Source of the DNA: Corynebacterium glucuronolyticum
GTDB lineage: Bacteria; Actinomycetota; Actinomycetes; Mycobacteriales; Mycobacteriaceae
DNA length: 64,000 bases
Assembly: GCA_022772305.1 (NCBI GenBank)
Contig: JALFAQ010000090.1
Span: 1 to 64,000, forward strand
Reading direction: 5' to 3'
Part shown: piece by piece, positions 43,886 to 54,012 of the stretch
How the letters are laid out: every line of letters starts with the position of its first letter
Position numbering within the stretch: position 1 is the stretch's first letter
Program-made: the position numbers and the translations under genes
The notes under the pieces: generated by a model
What the model was told of the DNA's origin: nothing
The model's database searches: none
Seen by the model: the letters and a program-made list of their open reading frames with translations, nothing else

Positions 43886-46630
43886 CTAGGATTTCGCTTG
43901 TCGACGCGCCACGCGGCGGCGCCTCGGTTTCTTCTGCGGCTGCGGTTTCTCCGCCTCAGGCTCAGGCTCTGGCTTCCGCTCGGGCCGTGCGGCCCGCTTC
44001 GGTTTCTTCGCGCTTGTCGACGTTGCCCTGCGCACCGCACGGCGACGGCGACCGGAGGCCTTCTTCGGCGCCGGCTGGGGCTCTGATTCCGGCTCCGGCT
44101 CTGGCTCCGACTTCTTCTCCGTGAAGTCGGCCGGATCCGGCGCGTGGTCACTCACCGAGTTGCCACGGGTACGACGACGACGGCGCGGCGACTTCTCGAA
44201 CCGCTCCTTCGCCTCCTCGTAGGTTTCGGTGTGCTCCTCTTCCTGCTGTGCTGGCTGCTCCTCCTGCACGTCCTTCTGGGGTTGCTCGCGCTTCTTGCTC
44301 GGGCGACGACGACGCTCCCGCTGCGGCTTTTCTTCCTTCGCAGGGGTCTCCTCGTAATGCTGCTCGACGTACTCGTCCTCGTCATGCTCGTCTTCATGGT
44401 GCATGGCAAGTGCTGCCGGGTGCTGACGCGGATCATGCTCCGGCTTGGAGTGGCGCTTCTTGTTCCGGCCGTAGACCGGACGCTTCTCGTGCTGCTCGAC
44501 AGGGTCCTCGTGGAGGATAATGCCACGACCGTCGCAGGCCTCACACGTGGTGGCAAAGGTCTCCAACAGGCCGGTGCCCAGCTTCTTACGGGTCATCTGG
44601 ACGAGTCCCAGCGAGGTGACCTCGGAGACCTGGTGGCGGGTGCGATCCCGGCCGAGGGCCTCCTTCAGGCGGCGCAGCACCAGATCGCGGTTTTCCGGCA
44701 GCACCATATCGATGAAGTCCACGACGATCATGCCACCCAGGTCGCGCAGGCGCATCTGGCGGACGATTTCTTCTGCGGCCTCCAGGTTGTTCTTCGTCAC
44801 TGTCTCCTCAAGGTTGCCACCAGACCCGGTGAACTTACCGGTGTTGACGTCAATGACGGTCATGGCCTCCGTGCGGTCAATGATGAGCGTGCCACCCGAT
44901 GGCAGCCACACCTTGCGCCCCAGCGCCTTCTGCAGCTGCTCATCGATGCGGTAGTGCTCGAAGACATCCTTACCTTCGTTGTTGTCCGCCTCGTACTTGA
45001 CCACGCGCTCGGCGAGATCCGGGGCAACCTTGTTGACGTAGTCTGACACGATGTCGTATGCCCGGTCGCCTTCCACCACGAGGGTGGAGAAGTCCTCGTT
45101 GAAAAGGTCACGGACGACGCGGACGAGCACATCCGGCTCCTCGTACATGGTGACTGGCTTAGCGCCCTTGGAGGCCTTCTCCTCCTCTGTGCGCTGCGCG
45201 ATGTCTTCCCACAGCGAGTGCAGGCGCTCGACATCTGCGGCAATCTCCTTTTCGGATACGCCCTCGGCGGCAGTCCGCACGATGGCACCACCCTCGTTGG
45301 GGATGACATCGTTGAGGATGGCCTTCAAGCGCTTGCGCTCCGGCTCGGGGAGCTTGCGGGAAATCCCGGCGTTACGGCCACGGGGCACGTAGACGAGGTA
45401 GCGACCCGCCAGAGAGATCTGCATGGTCAGGCGTGCGCCCTTGTGGCCGACGATGTCCTTGGATACCTGCACGAGCACCTGGTCACCGGACTTCAGCGCC
45501 TGGTCAATGCGACGCTTGCGGCCACCAAGCCCCATCTGACGCCAGTCAATATCTGCGGAGTACAGGACACCGTTACGGCCGGTTCCGATATCGATGAAGG
45601 CAGCCTCCATGGAGCTCAGCACGTTCTGCACGCGACCGAGGTAAATGTTGCCCACCTGGGAGGCAGCGGTGTTGGAGGTGACGAAGTGCTCGACGAGCAT
45701 GTCATCCTCGAGGACACCGATCTGGGTGACTAGACCGCCGTGGTCGGTGCGCTCGCGCTCGCGGACGACCATCATCCGCTCCACAGATTCGCGGCGTGCA
45801 AGGAACTCCGCCTCCGTCACAATGTGGCGGTTGTTGCGGTCCTCGGCACGACGCTCATGACGACGCCGACGCTGCGCCTCCAGACGAGTCGACCCCTTGA
45901 TTGCCTTCGGCTCGGTGATCTGCTCGACGGGCTTGTCCTTCGGCTCTTCTTTGCGGCCGCGACCGGTTCCCCGGCGGCCACGACGGCGCTTCCGCGTGGA
46001 CTGCTCGGGCTTCGGTGCCGGCTCCTCGTCCTCGTCATCGGCAGAGGTACCCTCCGGCTCCTCGATAATCGGCTCCGGCGCAATGAACGTCGGCGCGACG
46101 AACATCGGGGGCATCGTTGCGTCTTCCTCTAAGGGCTCCGGCGCAGGGGTAACGGCGACGGGTTCGCTTACCTCGTCCTCGTTTTCATCCAGGCGCTCTT
46201 CCAGCGCCTTCTCCACCTTTTCTTCGATCTGGTGGATCTCGTTTTCCACGTTCTTGGTTACGCGGTAGCGGAGCTTCTCCTCGTCGGTCTTGCCCTTCTT
46301 CGTGGTGGGCTTGACCTTCTCCTCAGACTTCTGCTGCTCTTTCTTCGGCTCCGCCTTTTTGGCAGTCTTCTTAGCGGTCTTTTTCGACGACTTCTTCGCC
46401 GGCTTTTTCGCAGCCTTCTTCTTTCCAGGGAACAGCGTGGCGAGCAGCTTCTCCGCCTCCTCCTTGAGGATGGAGCTCTGCGCCTTCTTTCCCTTTACTC
46501 CGATCTCTTCCAAGCCAGAAAGAACCGTCTTGGAGTCGGTATTAAGCATGCGTGCAAGATCATAGACTCGCACCTTGTCACCCAGGTCATCTGGGTTCAC
46601 GGGTGTTAGTTCACCGGTGGTGAGTGCCAC
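43886..46630 (-). CDS. rne: ribonuclease E/G with N-terminal IF2_N-like domain
   Basis: A 914-residue endoribonuclease for mRNA decay and rRNA processing. The N-terminal 60 residues (DKVRVYDLARMLNTDSKTVL) resemble the IF2_N helical module. A Lys/Ala-rich and then acidic low-complexity region follows up to about 270. The catalytic core follows, with the S1 domain (VGNIYLGRVQNVLSSMEAAF), the DNase I-like domain with MIVVDFIDM, and the zinc link CEACDG. The C-terminal 200 residues are Arg/Glu-rich and disordered. GTG start with AAAAGGAGA upstream. The domain order, with disordered arms on both sides of the core, is the actinobacterial form. Confidence 0.94.
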   Translation of the reverse strand: MALTTGELTPVNPDDLGDKVRVYDLARMLNTDSKTVLSGLEEIGVKGKKAQSSILKEEAEKLLATLFPGKKKAAKKPAKKSSKKTAKKTAKKAEPKKEQQKSEEKVKPTTKKGKTDEEKLRYRVTKNVENEIHQIEEKVEKALEERLDENEDEVSEPVAVTPAPEPLEEDATMPPMFVAPTFIAPEPIIEEPEGTSADDEDEEPAPKPEQSTRKRRRGRRGTGRGRKEEPKDKPVEQITEPKAIKGSTRLEAQRRRRHERRAEDRNNRHIVTEAEFLARRESVERMMVVRERERTDHGGLVTQIGVLEDDMLVEHFVTSNTAASQVGNIYLGRVQNVLSSMEAAFIDIGTGRNGVLYSADIDWRQMGLGGRKRRIDQALKSGDQVLVQVSKDIVGHKGARLTMQISLAGRYLVYVPRGRNAGISRKLPEPERKRLKAILNDVIPNEGGAIVRTAAEGVSEKEIAADVERLHSLWEDIAQRTEEEKASKGAKPVTMYEEPDVLVRVVRDLFNEDFSTLVVEGDRAYDIVSDYVNKVAPDLAERVVKYEADNNEGKDVFEHYRIDEQLQKALGRKVWLPSGGTLIIDRTEAMTVIDVNTGKFTGSGGNLEETVTKNNLEAAEEIVRQMRLRDLGGMIVVDFIDMVLPENRDLVLRRLKEALGRDRTRHQVSEVTSLGLVQMTRKKLGTGLLETFATTCEACDGRGIILHEDPVEQHEKRPVYGRNKKRHSKPEHDPRQHPAALAMHHEDEHDEDEYVEQHYEETPAKEEKPQRERRRRPSKKREQPQKDVQEEQPAQQEEEHTETYEEAKERFEKSPRRRRRTRGNSVSDHAPDPADFTEKKSEPEPEPESEPQPAPKKASGRRRRAVRRATSTSAKKPKRAARPERKPEPEPEAEKPQPQKKPRRRRVARRQAKS

Positions 46631-46791
46631 GGGTTCTCCTTTTATTTGTTTGTACCCGGGCGCTGACAGGTTCTCCTGCCGCCGCCTCTCGGGATAATGA
46701 AAGTCTTGTGGGGTGGTTCAGCGTTCCGGCTGACCGGGCGAACGCACCGTTAATCTATTGTTGCACAGCGTGAGATACTCCGGCAATAATG

Positions 46792-46797
46792 TACGCT
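46792..46797 (+). promoter_or_regulatory. -10 box of a probable leaderless gene
   Basis: TACGCT lies six bases before ATG 46804 and there is no ribosome-binding site. Confidence 0.4.
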
Positions 46798-46803
46798 TTT
46801 CTC

Positions 46804-47520
46804 ATGTCCCGTGAGCCCGCCAAAATCCCGCCTTTTGAACCACTAAAGTACGTCGCCCCCGCCGTCGCGTTTGCCGCATTTCGCGTGGCGATGGAAATGC
46901 AAAACGTCTTGTGGCTCATCATTTTTGGTGTTCTGACCGTGGCTGTCGGCGGATTTGTACTCAGGAAAACTCCGGAGTTTAGCGTGTTTGCTGTACGTGA
47001 GCACTCCGAGGATTTCGCACACCAAAAGCCAACCGGCATCGCCATCGCACTCGCAGCCAGCCTGTTCATGGATATTGCCGGCGATTCCATCATTCCTGCG
47101 TTCGACCTCTCCCCCGACGTACGCATGTACGGCCTATTCGGACTCTGGTCTGTAGTCATGTCTTTGGGCTTCATCGCCGATGCCCGCCGATCCCGCCAGA
47201 CGGTGATGAACCGGGTTAACCGGGTCCTCGGCGAACCAGCACGGGCATTGCCAGTACCTGCGTCCGACATTGAAAGCGAAGCCATGCGGGAGCTTCGCGA
47301 CTGCGGGGCAACCGGTGGGTGGCGCATGAAGATGAAAACTCTCGCCTCCAGGATCGATGCGGATCCGGACGAGGTCGTGGATGCGTGCAAGAACATGGAG
47401 TACCGAGGTGCTGCCAGAATCAGCACCATCGGATATAAAAATAAGCCCCACGAATGGAACGTGGAGCTTACAGCTAGCGGTCTAAGACAGGCCTTTACAG
47501 GTCCGGGAACCAGATCTTGA
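46804..47520 (+). CDS. membrane protein with C-terminal winged-helix-like domain, unknown function
   Basis: A 238-residue protein. Two or three hydrophobic helices occupy the first half ([19 protein letters not shown] and later [30 protein letters not shown]). The C-terminal 85 residues are soluble and read like a winged helix-turn-helix: [20 protein letters not shown] as the HTH and [19 protein letters not shown] as the wing. A membrane-tethered DNA-binding or protein-binding role is possible. ATG 46804 is preferred from -10 geometry; ATG 46789 is possible. The last 26 bases overlap the convergent ndk gene. Confidence 0.65.
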   Translation: MSREPAKIPPFEPLKYVAPAVAFAAFRVAMEMQNVLWLIIFGVLTVAVGGFVLRKTPEFSVFAVREHSEDFAHQKPTGIAIALAASLFMDIAGDSIIPAFDLSPDVRMYGLFGLWSVVMSLGFIADARRSRQTVMNRVNRVLGEPARALPVPASDIESEAMRELRDCGATGGWRMKMKTLASRIDADPDEVVDACKNMEYRGAARISTIGYKNKPHEWNVELTASGLRQAFTGPGTRS

Positions 47521-47905
47521 TCTCGCGCTCGGCGGACTCGGGGGAATCGGAACCGTGCACAACGTTCTCACCAACAGTAAGGGCGAAGTCGCCACGGATG
47601 GAGCCGGGGGTTGCCTTGGACACCGGATCGGTGCCACCGGCCAGCTGACGCCATGCCTCGATGGCGCGCTCGCCTTCGATGACACCGGCGATGAGCGGTG
47701 CGGAGGTGATGAAGTCAACGAGTTCACCGTAGAATGGCTTGCCCTCGTGCTCTGCGTAGTGCTTCTCGGCGGTGGCCTTGTCAGCAACGCGCAGATCCAG
47801 AGCGACGAGCTTCAAGCCCTTGCGCTCGATGCGGGAAATGATCTCGCCCACGTGGCCGTTCTTGACACCGTCGGGCTTGATAAGAATGAGTGTACGTTCA
47901 GTCAT
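47495..47905 (-). CDS. ndk: nucleoside diphosphate kinase
   Basis: A 136-residue enzyme that balances nucleoside triphosphates through a phosphohistidine. [17 protein letters not shown] opens it and the catalytic His is in [19 protein letters not shown] 47905 is chosen; a -10-like TAAAGT lies eight bases upstream, with no ribosome-binding site. A frameshifted gene ends 14 bases upstream. The folC-DUF4233-ndk neighbourhood is standard in actinobacteria, here with two genes' worth of extra sequence inserted. Confidence 0.96.
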   Translation of the reverse strand: MTERTLILIKPDGVKNGHVGEIISRIERKGLKLVALDLRVADKATAEKHYAEHEGKPFYGELVDFITSAPLIAGVIEGERAIEAWRQLAGGTDPVSKATPGSIRGDFALTVGENVVHGSDSPESAEREIKIWFPDL

Positions 47906-47919
47906 GGTGGACAACTTTA

Positions 47920-48314
47920 CTAGATCGTTGTGGTGACGGCATGCCAGCCGTAGTACGTTTTCTCCAAGCCCTCTTCGCCTGCAGGCGGTTCACCATCCCC
48001 CATCCGCACCGTTACCTCGATATCTGGGGTGAGTGAGAGACGAGCAACCCAGGCGGATTCCTCCACACGCATCCACGTACAGGTACCTCCGGGTTCTGTA
48101 GGCGGAACCGAATCACCGAAATCCATCCCGTAGCTCCAAGCTGATGCTTTGTCGCATTCTCGGCCTGCACGGGGAAAATCGGTTCATCGAAGCTGAAGGC
48201 AACCTCCCCCACGCTTCCGGGGAAACTAAACACCTGACGAGGATAGTGCCCACTCATTACCCGCCGTGCGATCTCACTGCCCACATCAGCGGAGCTGCCA
48301 AAAAATCGCGGCAT
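47920..48314 (-). pseudogene. frameshifted gene of unknown family upstream of ndk
   Basis: The frame from ATG 48314 reads MPRFFGSSADVGSEIARRVM and then FSFPGSVGEVAFSFDEPIF before losing protein character at about 48150. The next frame continues with DKASAWSYGMDFGDSVPPTE, a Trp/Tyr-rich stretch, and ends in [14 protein letters not shown] at 47920. The total span is 395 bases, one short of a multiple of three, so a single missing base near 48140-48155 explains it. It would encode about 131 soluble residues. Family not recognised. It may be a true pseudogene or an assembly error. Confidence 0.6.
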
Positions 48315-48677
48315 GATGATCCCATCCTCCCTGGTTCAGGGCATTCCACCGCCCTTCTGCCCCTGTAAAAAATGCCTCTTCGAGGTGCAAGATTGTCCCC
48401 CTCATTTCGATATCCCAACCAGTACCGCTCTGTTTCGCGTTATACACGGTGCTGTTCTTTCTTTATGGTCTCCCGCCCTTCTAAGGTTCGAGGTGGTAAT
48501 GGTGCTAACGCTTCTGCGCATATGGAAAACACCCACGCACCGAAGCCCAGCGGACAGGAAAAGATGCAATAGCGATAATCAATGGGATGCGAGCTGCTCC
48601 ACAAAAAGTGTGGAGTTCCGTCTCTTTCTGTCATAGTCTTACACCCCACAGGGAAAATCGACGGTAAGGCGATGTGT

Positions 48678-49109
48678 CTATGTTTTATTACCTGCTTGCA
48701 GTGTGTATATCGCTCTAAAATCATGTAGCCTGGCGGTTCGACAGCTAGCTTCGACAAATGAGGCTACATTTCCTGACCTGCCATAATTCTTTTGAGTATC
48801 CACGGTTTTCCAGATGCCCCCTGCAATTGGCTGTAACACTTTCTTTTGAAGTTTACGTTCCGCCCCCTTCGGTAGAAAGCCACCACTTGAGCAGACCATA
48901 TGCGCATAGGCTTGGACTCGATCGCAGATAACACTCCATGCTGTTGGAATCTCTCTGACTTCTAGCATCGAAGAAACTAAATGGTCAACTTCGCTTTCCG
49001 AGCGCGCCCAAATAAACACGGGAGATACCTCAGAGCCAGAGGCAGACCTATTACCTAACCCCAAACCTAATGCTGCACGCACCACCACAGCTAGTGGTTT
49101 TAAACACAA
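48678..49109 (-). CDS. doubtful ORF, 143 aa, TTG start
   Basis: An open frame with only a TTG start and no ribosome-binding site, MCLKPLAVVVRAALGLGLG then DHLVSSMLEVREIPTAW and KLQKKVLQPIAGGIWK. Open over 150 codons on the minus strand in an AT-richer area, which is more than chance alone would usually give. No family recognised and codon use is unlike neighbouring genes. It may be a foreign gene or a remnant. Confidence 0.25.
   Translation of the reverse strand: MCLKPLAVVVRAALGLGLGNRSASGSEVSPVFIWARSESEVDHLVSSMLEVREIPTAWSVICDRVQAYAHMVCSSGGFLPKGAERKLQKKVLQPIAGGIWKTVDTQKNYGRSGNVASFVEASCRTARLHDFRAIYTLQAGNKT
48723..48769. repeat. inverted repeat, 9-base arms
   Basis: ATGTAGCCT (48723-48731) and AGGCTACAT (48761-48769) are perfect inverted copies 29 bases apart. 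TTCGACA is repeated directly between them. Confidence 0.5.
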
Positions 49110-49156
49110 AGCTTTTCTGTTTGTTGGCTCTTCACATTTTCATGGTTATGACGAAT

Positions 49157-49192
49157 GTGCCCCCAATCAGCGACAACACTAATTGGGGGCAC
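49157..49192 (-). terminator. terminator of the valS-folC operon
   Basis: GTGCCCCCAAT and ATTGGGGGCAC form a perfect 11-base stem with a 14-base loop, eight bases after the last gene. The T-run on the minus strand is weak (ATTCGTCAT). Confidence 0.6.
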
Positions 49193-49200
49193 CCGGGGCA

Positions 49201-49521
49201 CTAGAAGAATCTATCTACGGCATCCTTCGCATCCGGGAGAGATAAGCCGGGGACGGCCTCGCGGAGGGCTTTGACTGCGGAAGCGGAGTCACCGTCGCGC
49301 TTAAGCCGCACGATTTCCACTTTTGTCTCATCCGGGATGGATGCAGCAACCGAGGCGGTGAACTCTACCCGCGGTGGCTTTTTGAACTCAATGAAAGTGA
49401 GAACTGCCAGTCCGATTCCGAGGATGAGGATGGCTGCGCCCCAGCCCCAGCGTCCACCCATGAAGTAGGTCACGGCGGTGAGCAGGAAGCAGATCGTGGC
49501 AAAACCATAAATAAATTTCAT
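49201..49521 (-). CDS. small membrane protein with L7/L12-like C-terminal module
   Basis: A 106-residue protein. Two hydrophobic helices at the N-terminus (FIYGFATICFLLTAVTYFM and GWGAAILILGIGLAVLTFI) are followed by a soluble tail. There, KVEIVRLKRDGDSASAVKAL and the late LSLPDAKDAVDRFF echo the ribosomal L7/L12 C-terminal fold (V.A.RE..GL.L.EAK..V). It is the last gene of valS-folC-DUF4233 and starts inside the stop codon of DUF4233 (TAATG). Function unknown; L7/L12-like modules elsewhere serve as protein-docking units. Confidence 0.75.
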   Translation of the reverse strand: MKFIYGFATICFLLTAVTYFMGGRWGWGAAILILGIGLAVLTFIEFKKPPRVEFTASVAASIPDETKVEIVRLKRDGDSASAVKALREAVPGLSLPDAKDAVDRFF

Positions 49522-49931
49522 TATGTGTGCTGCGTGGTAAGCAACCCACGCTTCTTCCTTTCAATAATCACGTTGCGCAGGTAGAACACGAAGATCCAGA
49601 CGAGGATAAACATGATCACTACGGCGCCCATGGACCAGTGAATGAAAAACCCGCCGAGGGCCACCACTTGGAGCACGATGTTGAGCCAGATAGCCCAGCT
49701 GAAGCGCTGCAGGAACGCTGCCACGACGTGCGCCACGGCGACGAGGGACACGAACCAAATGTTGGCGGGCTGCCACAGGTCACCAAACTTGGAGATCACG
49801 GTGAGAACCAGGCCGAGGGTAATTGCCTCGGCAATGAGTACACCACTCATCACGCCACGCAGCCCCTTGATGGGGTCCTTTACCGGTTCCTGTCCGGGAC
49901 CAAGCGGCCCGTATTCGGAGGCATCGGTCAT
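49521..49931 (-). CDS. DUF4233 membrane protein
   Basis: A 136-residue protein with four helices (VMSGVLIAEAITLGLVLTVI, IWFVSLVAVAHVVAAFL and two more) and a polar N-terminus. DUF4233 genes follow folC across actinobacteria; function is unknown. It overlaps folC by 4 bases and the next gene by one. Confidence 0.88.
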   Translation of the reverse strand: MTDASEYGPLGPGQEPVKDPIKGLRGVMSGVLIAEAITLGLVLTVISKFGDLWQPANIWFVSLVAVAHVVAAFLQRFSWAIWLNIVLQVVALGGFFIHWSMGAVVIMFILVWIFVFYLRNVIIERKKRGLLTTQHT

Positions 49932-51388
49932 GCGGGATCCTTTCCAAACAGCGTGCGTGCCTCGCCGGCGGTGACCACCGAACCAGTGATGAGGATGCCT
50001 CCACCGGAGACGGTGTCGCCCTCCGTGGAGTCTTCGGCAAGTTCAACAGCGCGTTCCACTGCTGTGGCCAGATCGTCTGCCTGGTGGACGCGCTCCTCAC
50101 CGAAGATGGCGCGGGCTTTCTCCGCCAGCTCATCTGCAGGCAGGCAGCGTGGCGAGGTGTTGACGGTGCAGACAACCTCGTCCATGACGGGCTCCAGCTG
50201 CGTGAGGACTCCGTCGACATCCTTGTCCCCCAGGCAGGCCATCACGCCAATGAGGCGACGGAAGTCGAAGTCGCGGGCCATGGCATCGGCCAGCGCCTTC
50301 GCGCCGTGCGGGTTGTGGGCGGCATCGATAAATGTGGTCGGCGTGGCACGGACGCGCTCCAAACGACCGGGCGATTGCACCTGGGCAAAGCCACGGCGCA
50401 CAGTGTCGACATCCAGCTGGTGGCCGGATCCTGCGCCGAAGAATACTTCGACGGCAGCAAGCGCCACAGCGGCGTTTTCTGCCTGGTGTGCACCGGACAG
50501 CGGGAGGAAGATGTCCTCGTACTTGCCGCCGAGCCCCTGGATGGTCAGCTGCTGGCCGCCGACAGCAACCGCGGATTCAATAACACCGAATTCCTGCCCC
50601 AAACGAGCGACGGAATTGTCTTCCTCGACCGCCTTTTCCAGGATGACGCGCAAGGCTTCCGGATCTTGCTTGCCGACGACGGTGACGGGCCCCGGCCGGA
50701 GCAAATCACCCGTGTCCCACTTCGGCTTGATGATACCGGCCTTCTCGCCTGCAATCTCGCCGATGGTGTCACCCAGCATTCCCTGGTGGTCGAGGCCGAC
50801 CGGGGTAATGACGGATACGTCAGCGTGCAACACGTTGGTGGCATCCCACCGTCCGCCCATGCCTACTTCCACCACTCCCACATCAACGGGGGCATCGGCG
50901 AAAGCTGCGAAAGCCATGGCGGTGAGCACCTCAAACTTGCTCATCGGGTATTCCGATTCGGCGTCAACCATTTCCACGTAGGGTTTGATTTCTTCCCAAA
51001 TGCGGACGTAATCGGCGGGGTGCATGGGCTCCCCATCGATTCCGATGCGTTCAGTCACGAGCTGCAGGTGCGGGCTCGTGGTGCGCCCCGTACGACGCGA
51101 GAATGCACGGAGGAGGGACTCGATCATCCGTACGGTCGAGGTTTTGCCGTTGGTGCCGGCCACGTGGATCATGGGGCTTGCCTGCTCTGGGTGCCCGAGC
51201 AGATCCATGAGCTTGGCGATGCGTGACAGCGTGGGATCGATGTGGATCTCACTCCAGCGCTCGTTGTGTTCAGCATCGACCTCGGCAAGGCGCGCGAGGT
51301 CTTCCTTGGTCACAGGCCGGTGCTCAACGTGCTCTTCCTTTTCAGAAAGGTTGAGGGTGAGACCGGACTCGTTGAACTCTAGGCTCAT
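49928..51388 (-). CDS. folC: bifunctional folylpolyglutamate / dihydrofolate synthase
   Basis: A 486-residue ATP-dependent ligase of the Mur family that adds glutamate to folates. The P-loop is in [19 protein letters not shown] near residue 77; [16 protein letters not shown] and [15 protein letters not shown] follow, and the C-terminal Rossmann domain has [18 protein letters not shown]. It overlaps valS by 4 bases upstream and DUF4233 by 4 bases downstream, so the four genes form one operon. A polar 40-residue N-terminal extension is usual for corynebacteria. Confidence 0.95.
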   Translation of the reverse strand: MSLEFNESGLTLNLSEKEEHVEHRPVTKEDLARLAEVDAEHNERWSEIHIDPTLSRIAKLMDLLGHPEQASPMIHVAGTNGKTSTVRMIESLLRAFSRRTGRTTSPHLQLVTERIGIDGEPMHPADYVRIWEEIKPYVEMVDAESEYPMSKFEVLTAMAFAAFADAPVDVGVVEVGMGGRWDATNVLHADVSVITPVGLDHQGMLGDTIGEIAGEKAGIIKPKWDTGDLLRPGPVTVVGKQDPEALRVILEKAVEEDNSVARLGQEFGVIESAVAVGGQQLTIQGLGGKYEDIFLPLSGAHQAENAAVALAAVEVFFGAGSGHQLDVDTVRRGFAQVQSPGRLERVRATPTTFIDAAHNPHGAKALADAMARDFDFRRLIGVMACLGDKDVDGVLTQLEPVMDEVVCTVNTSPRCLPADELAEKARAIFGEERVHQADDLATAVERAVELAEDSTEGDTVSGGGILITGSVVTAGEARTLFGKDPA

Positions 51389-54012
51389 TGCATTTTCTCC
51401 AGCTGTGCAAGGCGTGCGGTCAGGCGTTCCTTTTCTGCCTGTGCAACCTCGCGGCGGGTCCTGATCTTCTCTACCACGGCCTCAGGGGCCTTGGACAAGA
51501 AGGCCTCGTTGCTGAGCTTCTTGCCGGTGGTTTCCAATTCCTTGTCTTGCTTAGCGATGTCCTTCTGGTAGCGCTTAATTTCGGCAGCGACATCGATGGT
51601 ACCGGAGGTATCCACCTCGACAAGGACGGTATTCTCCGCCAGACGGATCTCGATGGATGCCGTCGGGGTGAAGTCATCTTCTGGGACGGTCAGTCGGACG
51701 AGGTCGCGGACGGCGTCCTCCATCCCGGCGAGGTCAGCTGCAGCGAAGTCGATGTGTGCCGGCACCTTCTGGGAGGGCTTGACGCCCTGATCAGAACGGA
51801 AGCGGCGAACCTCGGTGACGAGCTTCTGCACGTCGGCCACCCGGCGCGCGGAGACCTCATCGGCCGACTTGTCGGCTGCCTCCGGCCACTTTGCGAAGGT
51901 GATGGTCTCTTCGCCGGTGAGTGCAGTCCACAGGGTCTCGGTAACAAACGGCATCGTGGGATGCAGCAGGCGGAGCACCTGGTCAAGGACACGGCCCATG
52001 ACGGCAGGCTGGAAGCTTGTCTTAGACAGCTCGAGGTACCAGTCGCACAGCTCGTCCCAGACGAAGTGGAACATTTCCTCGTTGGCTTTGGCGAACTGGT
52101 AGTCGTCGAGAAGCTCATTGACATCGCGGGTGACCTGGTTCAACCGGTCGAGGATCCAGCGGTCGGCGTCGGAAAGCTCGGTGGGGAGCTTGTCGGTGAC
52201 AACGGCACCGCGGGAGAGCGCAAAGCGTGCGGCGTTGAACAGCTTGGTCACGAAGTTGCGGGCAGACGAGCCGGCGTCGGAACCGAGGGGCAGGTCGACG
52301 CCGGGGTTGGCACCGCGAGCCAGGGCGAAGCGCAGCGCATCGGCGCCGTAGTCTTCGACCCAGTCCATGGGGTTAATGCCGTTGCCGAGGGACTTACTCA
52401 TCTTGCGGCCGCGCTCATCGCGGACGAGGCCGTGGAGGAACAGGTCGGTGAACGGAACCTCTCCCATCCCCTCGGTCATCTTTCCTGCGTAGGTGCCAAA
52501 CATCATCATGCGGGCAACCCAGAAAAAGAGGATGTCGTACGCCGTGACGAGCACGCTCGTGGGGTAGAACTTCTTCAGGTCATCGGTTGAATCAGGCCAG
52601 CCCATCGTGGAGAACGGGAACAGCGCGGAGCTGAACCACGTATCCAGGACGTCCGGATCCTGGGTGTAGCCTTCCGGCGGCGTATCGTCCGGGCCGCAGC
52701 AGACAACCTCATCGTTCGGGCCGTACCATATGGGGATACGGTGGCCCCACCACAGCTGGCGGGAAATGGTCCAGTCGTGCATGTTGTCCACCCATTCGAA
52801 GTACCGGGGCTCGAGGGCCTCGGGGTGGATCTTCGTCTTGCCGTCGCGGATCGCATCGCCGGCCATTTTTGCCAGCTTGTCTACCTTGACAAACCACTGC
52901 AAAGACAGGCGTGGCTCGATCGGCTCGCCGGAGCGCTCGGAGTGGCCGACAGAGTGAACGTAGGGGCGAATTTCCTTGACGATGCGCCCCTGTTCACGCA
53001 GAGCCTCGCAGATCTCGTGGCGAGCTTCCTCACGGGTCATGCCGTCGAAACGCGTGCCTGTATCGCAAATGTGTGCGGTGGAATCGAGAATGATGGGCAT
53101 GTCCAGGTTGTGGCGCTGCCCCATGGCGTAGTCGTTCGGGTCGTGCGCCGGCGTGATCTTCACGGCACCGGTGCCGAATTCCATATCGACGTAGTCGTCG
53201 GCGATGACCTTAATAGTAAGGTCGTCGCGGAACGGGTGCGGGAATTCCTGGCCGACAAGGTCCGTGTAGCGCTCGTCGTCGGGGTGGACAGCTACGGCAA
53301 CGTCGCCGAGCATCGTCTCAATACGCGTGGTAGCGACGATGATGTGGGGCTCGTCGTCGTTCATGGAGCCGTAGCGGAAGCTGACCAGCTCACCCTCGAC
53401 ATCCTTGTACACAACCTCAATGTCGGACACTGCGGTCTCCAAGACCGGCGACCAGTTCACCAGGCGGTAGTCCCGGTAAATCATGCCCTCGTCGTACATC
53501 TTCTTGAAGATGGTCTGCACGGCGCGGGACAGACCCTCGTCCATGGTGAAACGCTCGCGCGACCAGTCCACGGAGTCACCGATGGCGCGCATCTGGGAGA
53601 GAATACGTCCACCATATTCTTCCTTCCATTCCCAGACCTTGTCCACGAACTCGTCACGGTCGTAATCCCAGCGGCACTTGCCTTCCTCCTCCTGGAGCTT
53701 GGCCTCCACCTTGGTCTGGGTGGCGATACCGGCATGGTCCATGCCCGGCAGCCACAGCACCTCATAGCCCTGCATGCGCTTGCGGCGCACGATGGAATCA
53801 ATGAGAGTGTGGTCTAACGCGTGCCCCATGTGGAGCTGACCGGTAACGTTCGGGGGCGGCAGCACCACCGAGAACGCCGGCTTGGGCGAGTGAGCATCGG
53901 GTGTGAAGTAGCCCTTCTCCACCCATGTCTCGTACAGTTTCTCTTCGTGTTCCTTCGGCTCCCATTTGCTGGGGAGCTCGCACATTTCCCGGTTATCAGT
54001 CACGGTAGCCAT
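51385..54012 (-). CDS. valS: valyl-tRNA synthetase
   Basis: An 875-residue class I synthetase. The HIGH-type motif [16 protein letters not shown] lies near residue 60, editing domain CP1 follows, and the KMSKS loop reads [14 protein letters not shown] near residue 545. The C-terminal coiled-coil arm ([20 protein letters not shown]) binds tRNA. ATG 54012 ([10 protein letters not shown]) is chosen with CCAGG just upstream; a start at 54042 is possible. First gene of the valS-folC operon; no T-box leader is evident. Confidence 0.96.
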   Translation of the reverse strand: MATVTDNREMCELPSKWEPKEHEEKLYETWVEKGYFTPDAHSPKPAFSVVLPPPNVTGQLHMGHALDHTLIDSIVRRKRMQGYEVLWLPGMDHAGIATQTKVEAKLQEEEGKCRWDYDRDEFVDKVWEWKEEYGGRILSQMRAIGDSVDWSRERFTMDEGLSRAVQTIFKKMYDEGMIYRDYRLVNWSPVLETAVSDIEVVYKDVEGELVSFRYGSMNDDEPHIIVATTRIETMLGDVAVAVHPDDERYTDLVGQEFPHPFRDDLTIKVIADDYVDMEFGTGAVKITPAHDPNDYAMGQRHNLDMPIILDSTAHICDTGTRFDGMTREEARHEICEALREQGRIVKEIRPYVHSVGHSERSGEPIEPRLSLQWFVKVDKLAKMAGDAIRDGKTKIHPEALEPRYFEWVDNMHDWTISRQLWWGHRIPIWYGPNDEVVCCGPDDTPPEGYTQDPDVLDTWFSSALFPFSTMGWPDSTDDLKKFYPTSVLVTAYDILFFWVARMMMFGTYAGKMTEGMGEVPFTDLFLHGLVRDERGRKMSKSLGNGINPMDWVEDYGADALRFALARGANPGVDLPLGSDAGSSARNFVTKLFNAARFALSRGAVVTDKLPTELSDADRWILDRLNQVTRDVNELLDDYQFAKANEEMFHFVWDELCDWYLELSKTSFQPAVMGRVLDQVLRLLHPTMPFVTETLWTALTGEETITFAKWPEAADKSADEVSARRVADVQKLVTEVRRFRSDQGVKPSQKVPAHIDFAAADLAGMEDAVRDLVRLTVPEDDFTPTASIEIRLAENTVLVEVDTSGTIDVAAEIKRYQKDIAKQDKELETTGKKLSNEAFLSKAPEAVVEKIRTRREVAQAEKERLTARLAQLEKMQ

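Larger units (their letters stand above)
48315..49156. other. AT-richer gap with no convincing gene
   Basis: About 840 bases between the frameshifted gene and the folC-side operon. Base composition is visibly lower in GC than the flanks. It contains several short open frames with poor codon bias, one longer doubtful frame (48678-49109), a CTCCACA/TGTGGAG hairpin (48597-48615) and a 9-base perfect inverted repeat (48723-48769). No transposase or RNA gene was recognised. It could be a decayed insertion. Confidence 0.5.

Noticed and set aside
48440..48757. 106-codon minus-strand frame in the AT-richer gap
   Set aside because: No ribosome-binding site, no family pattern and it overlaps the inverted repeat; too weak to call.
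51388..53817. Long plus-strand frames (about 400 and 358 codons) opposite valS
   Set aside because: Antisense shadows of valS with no recognisable features.
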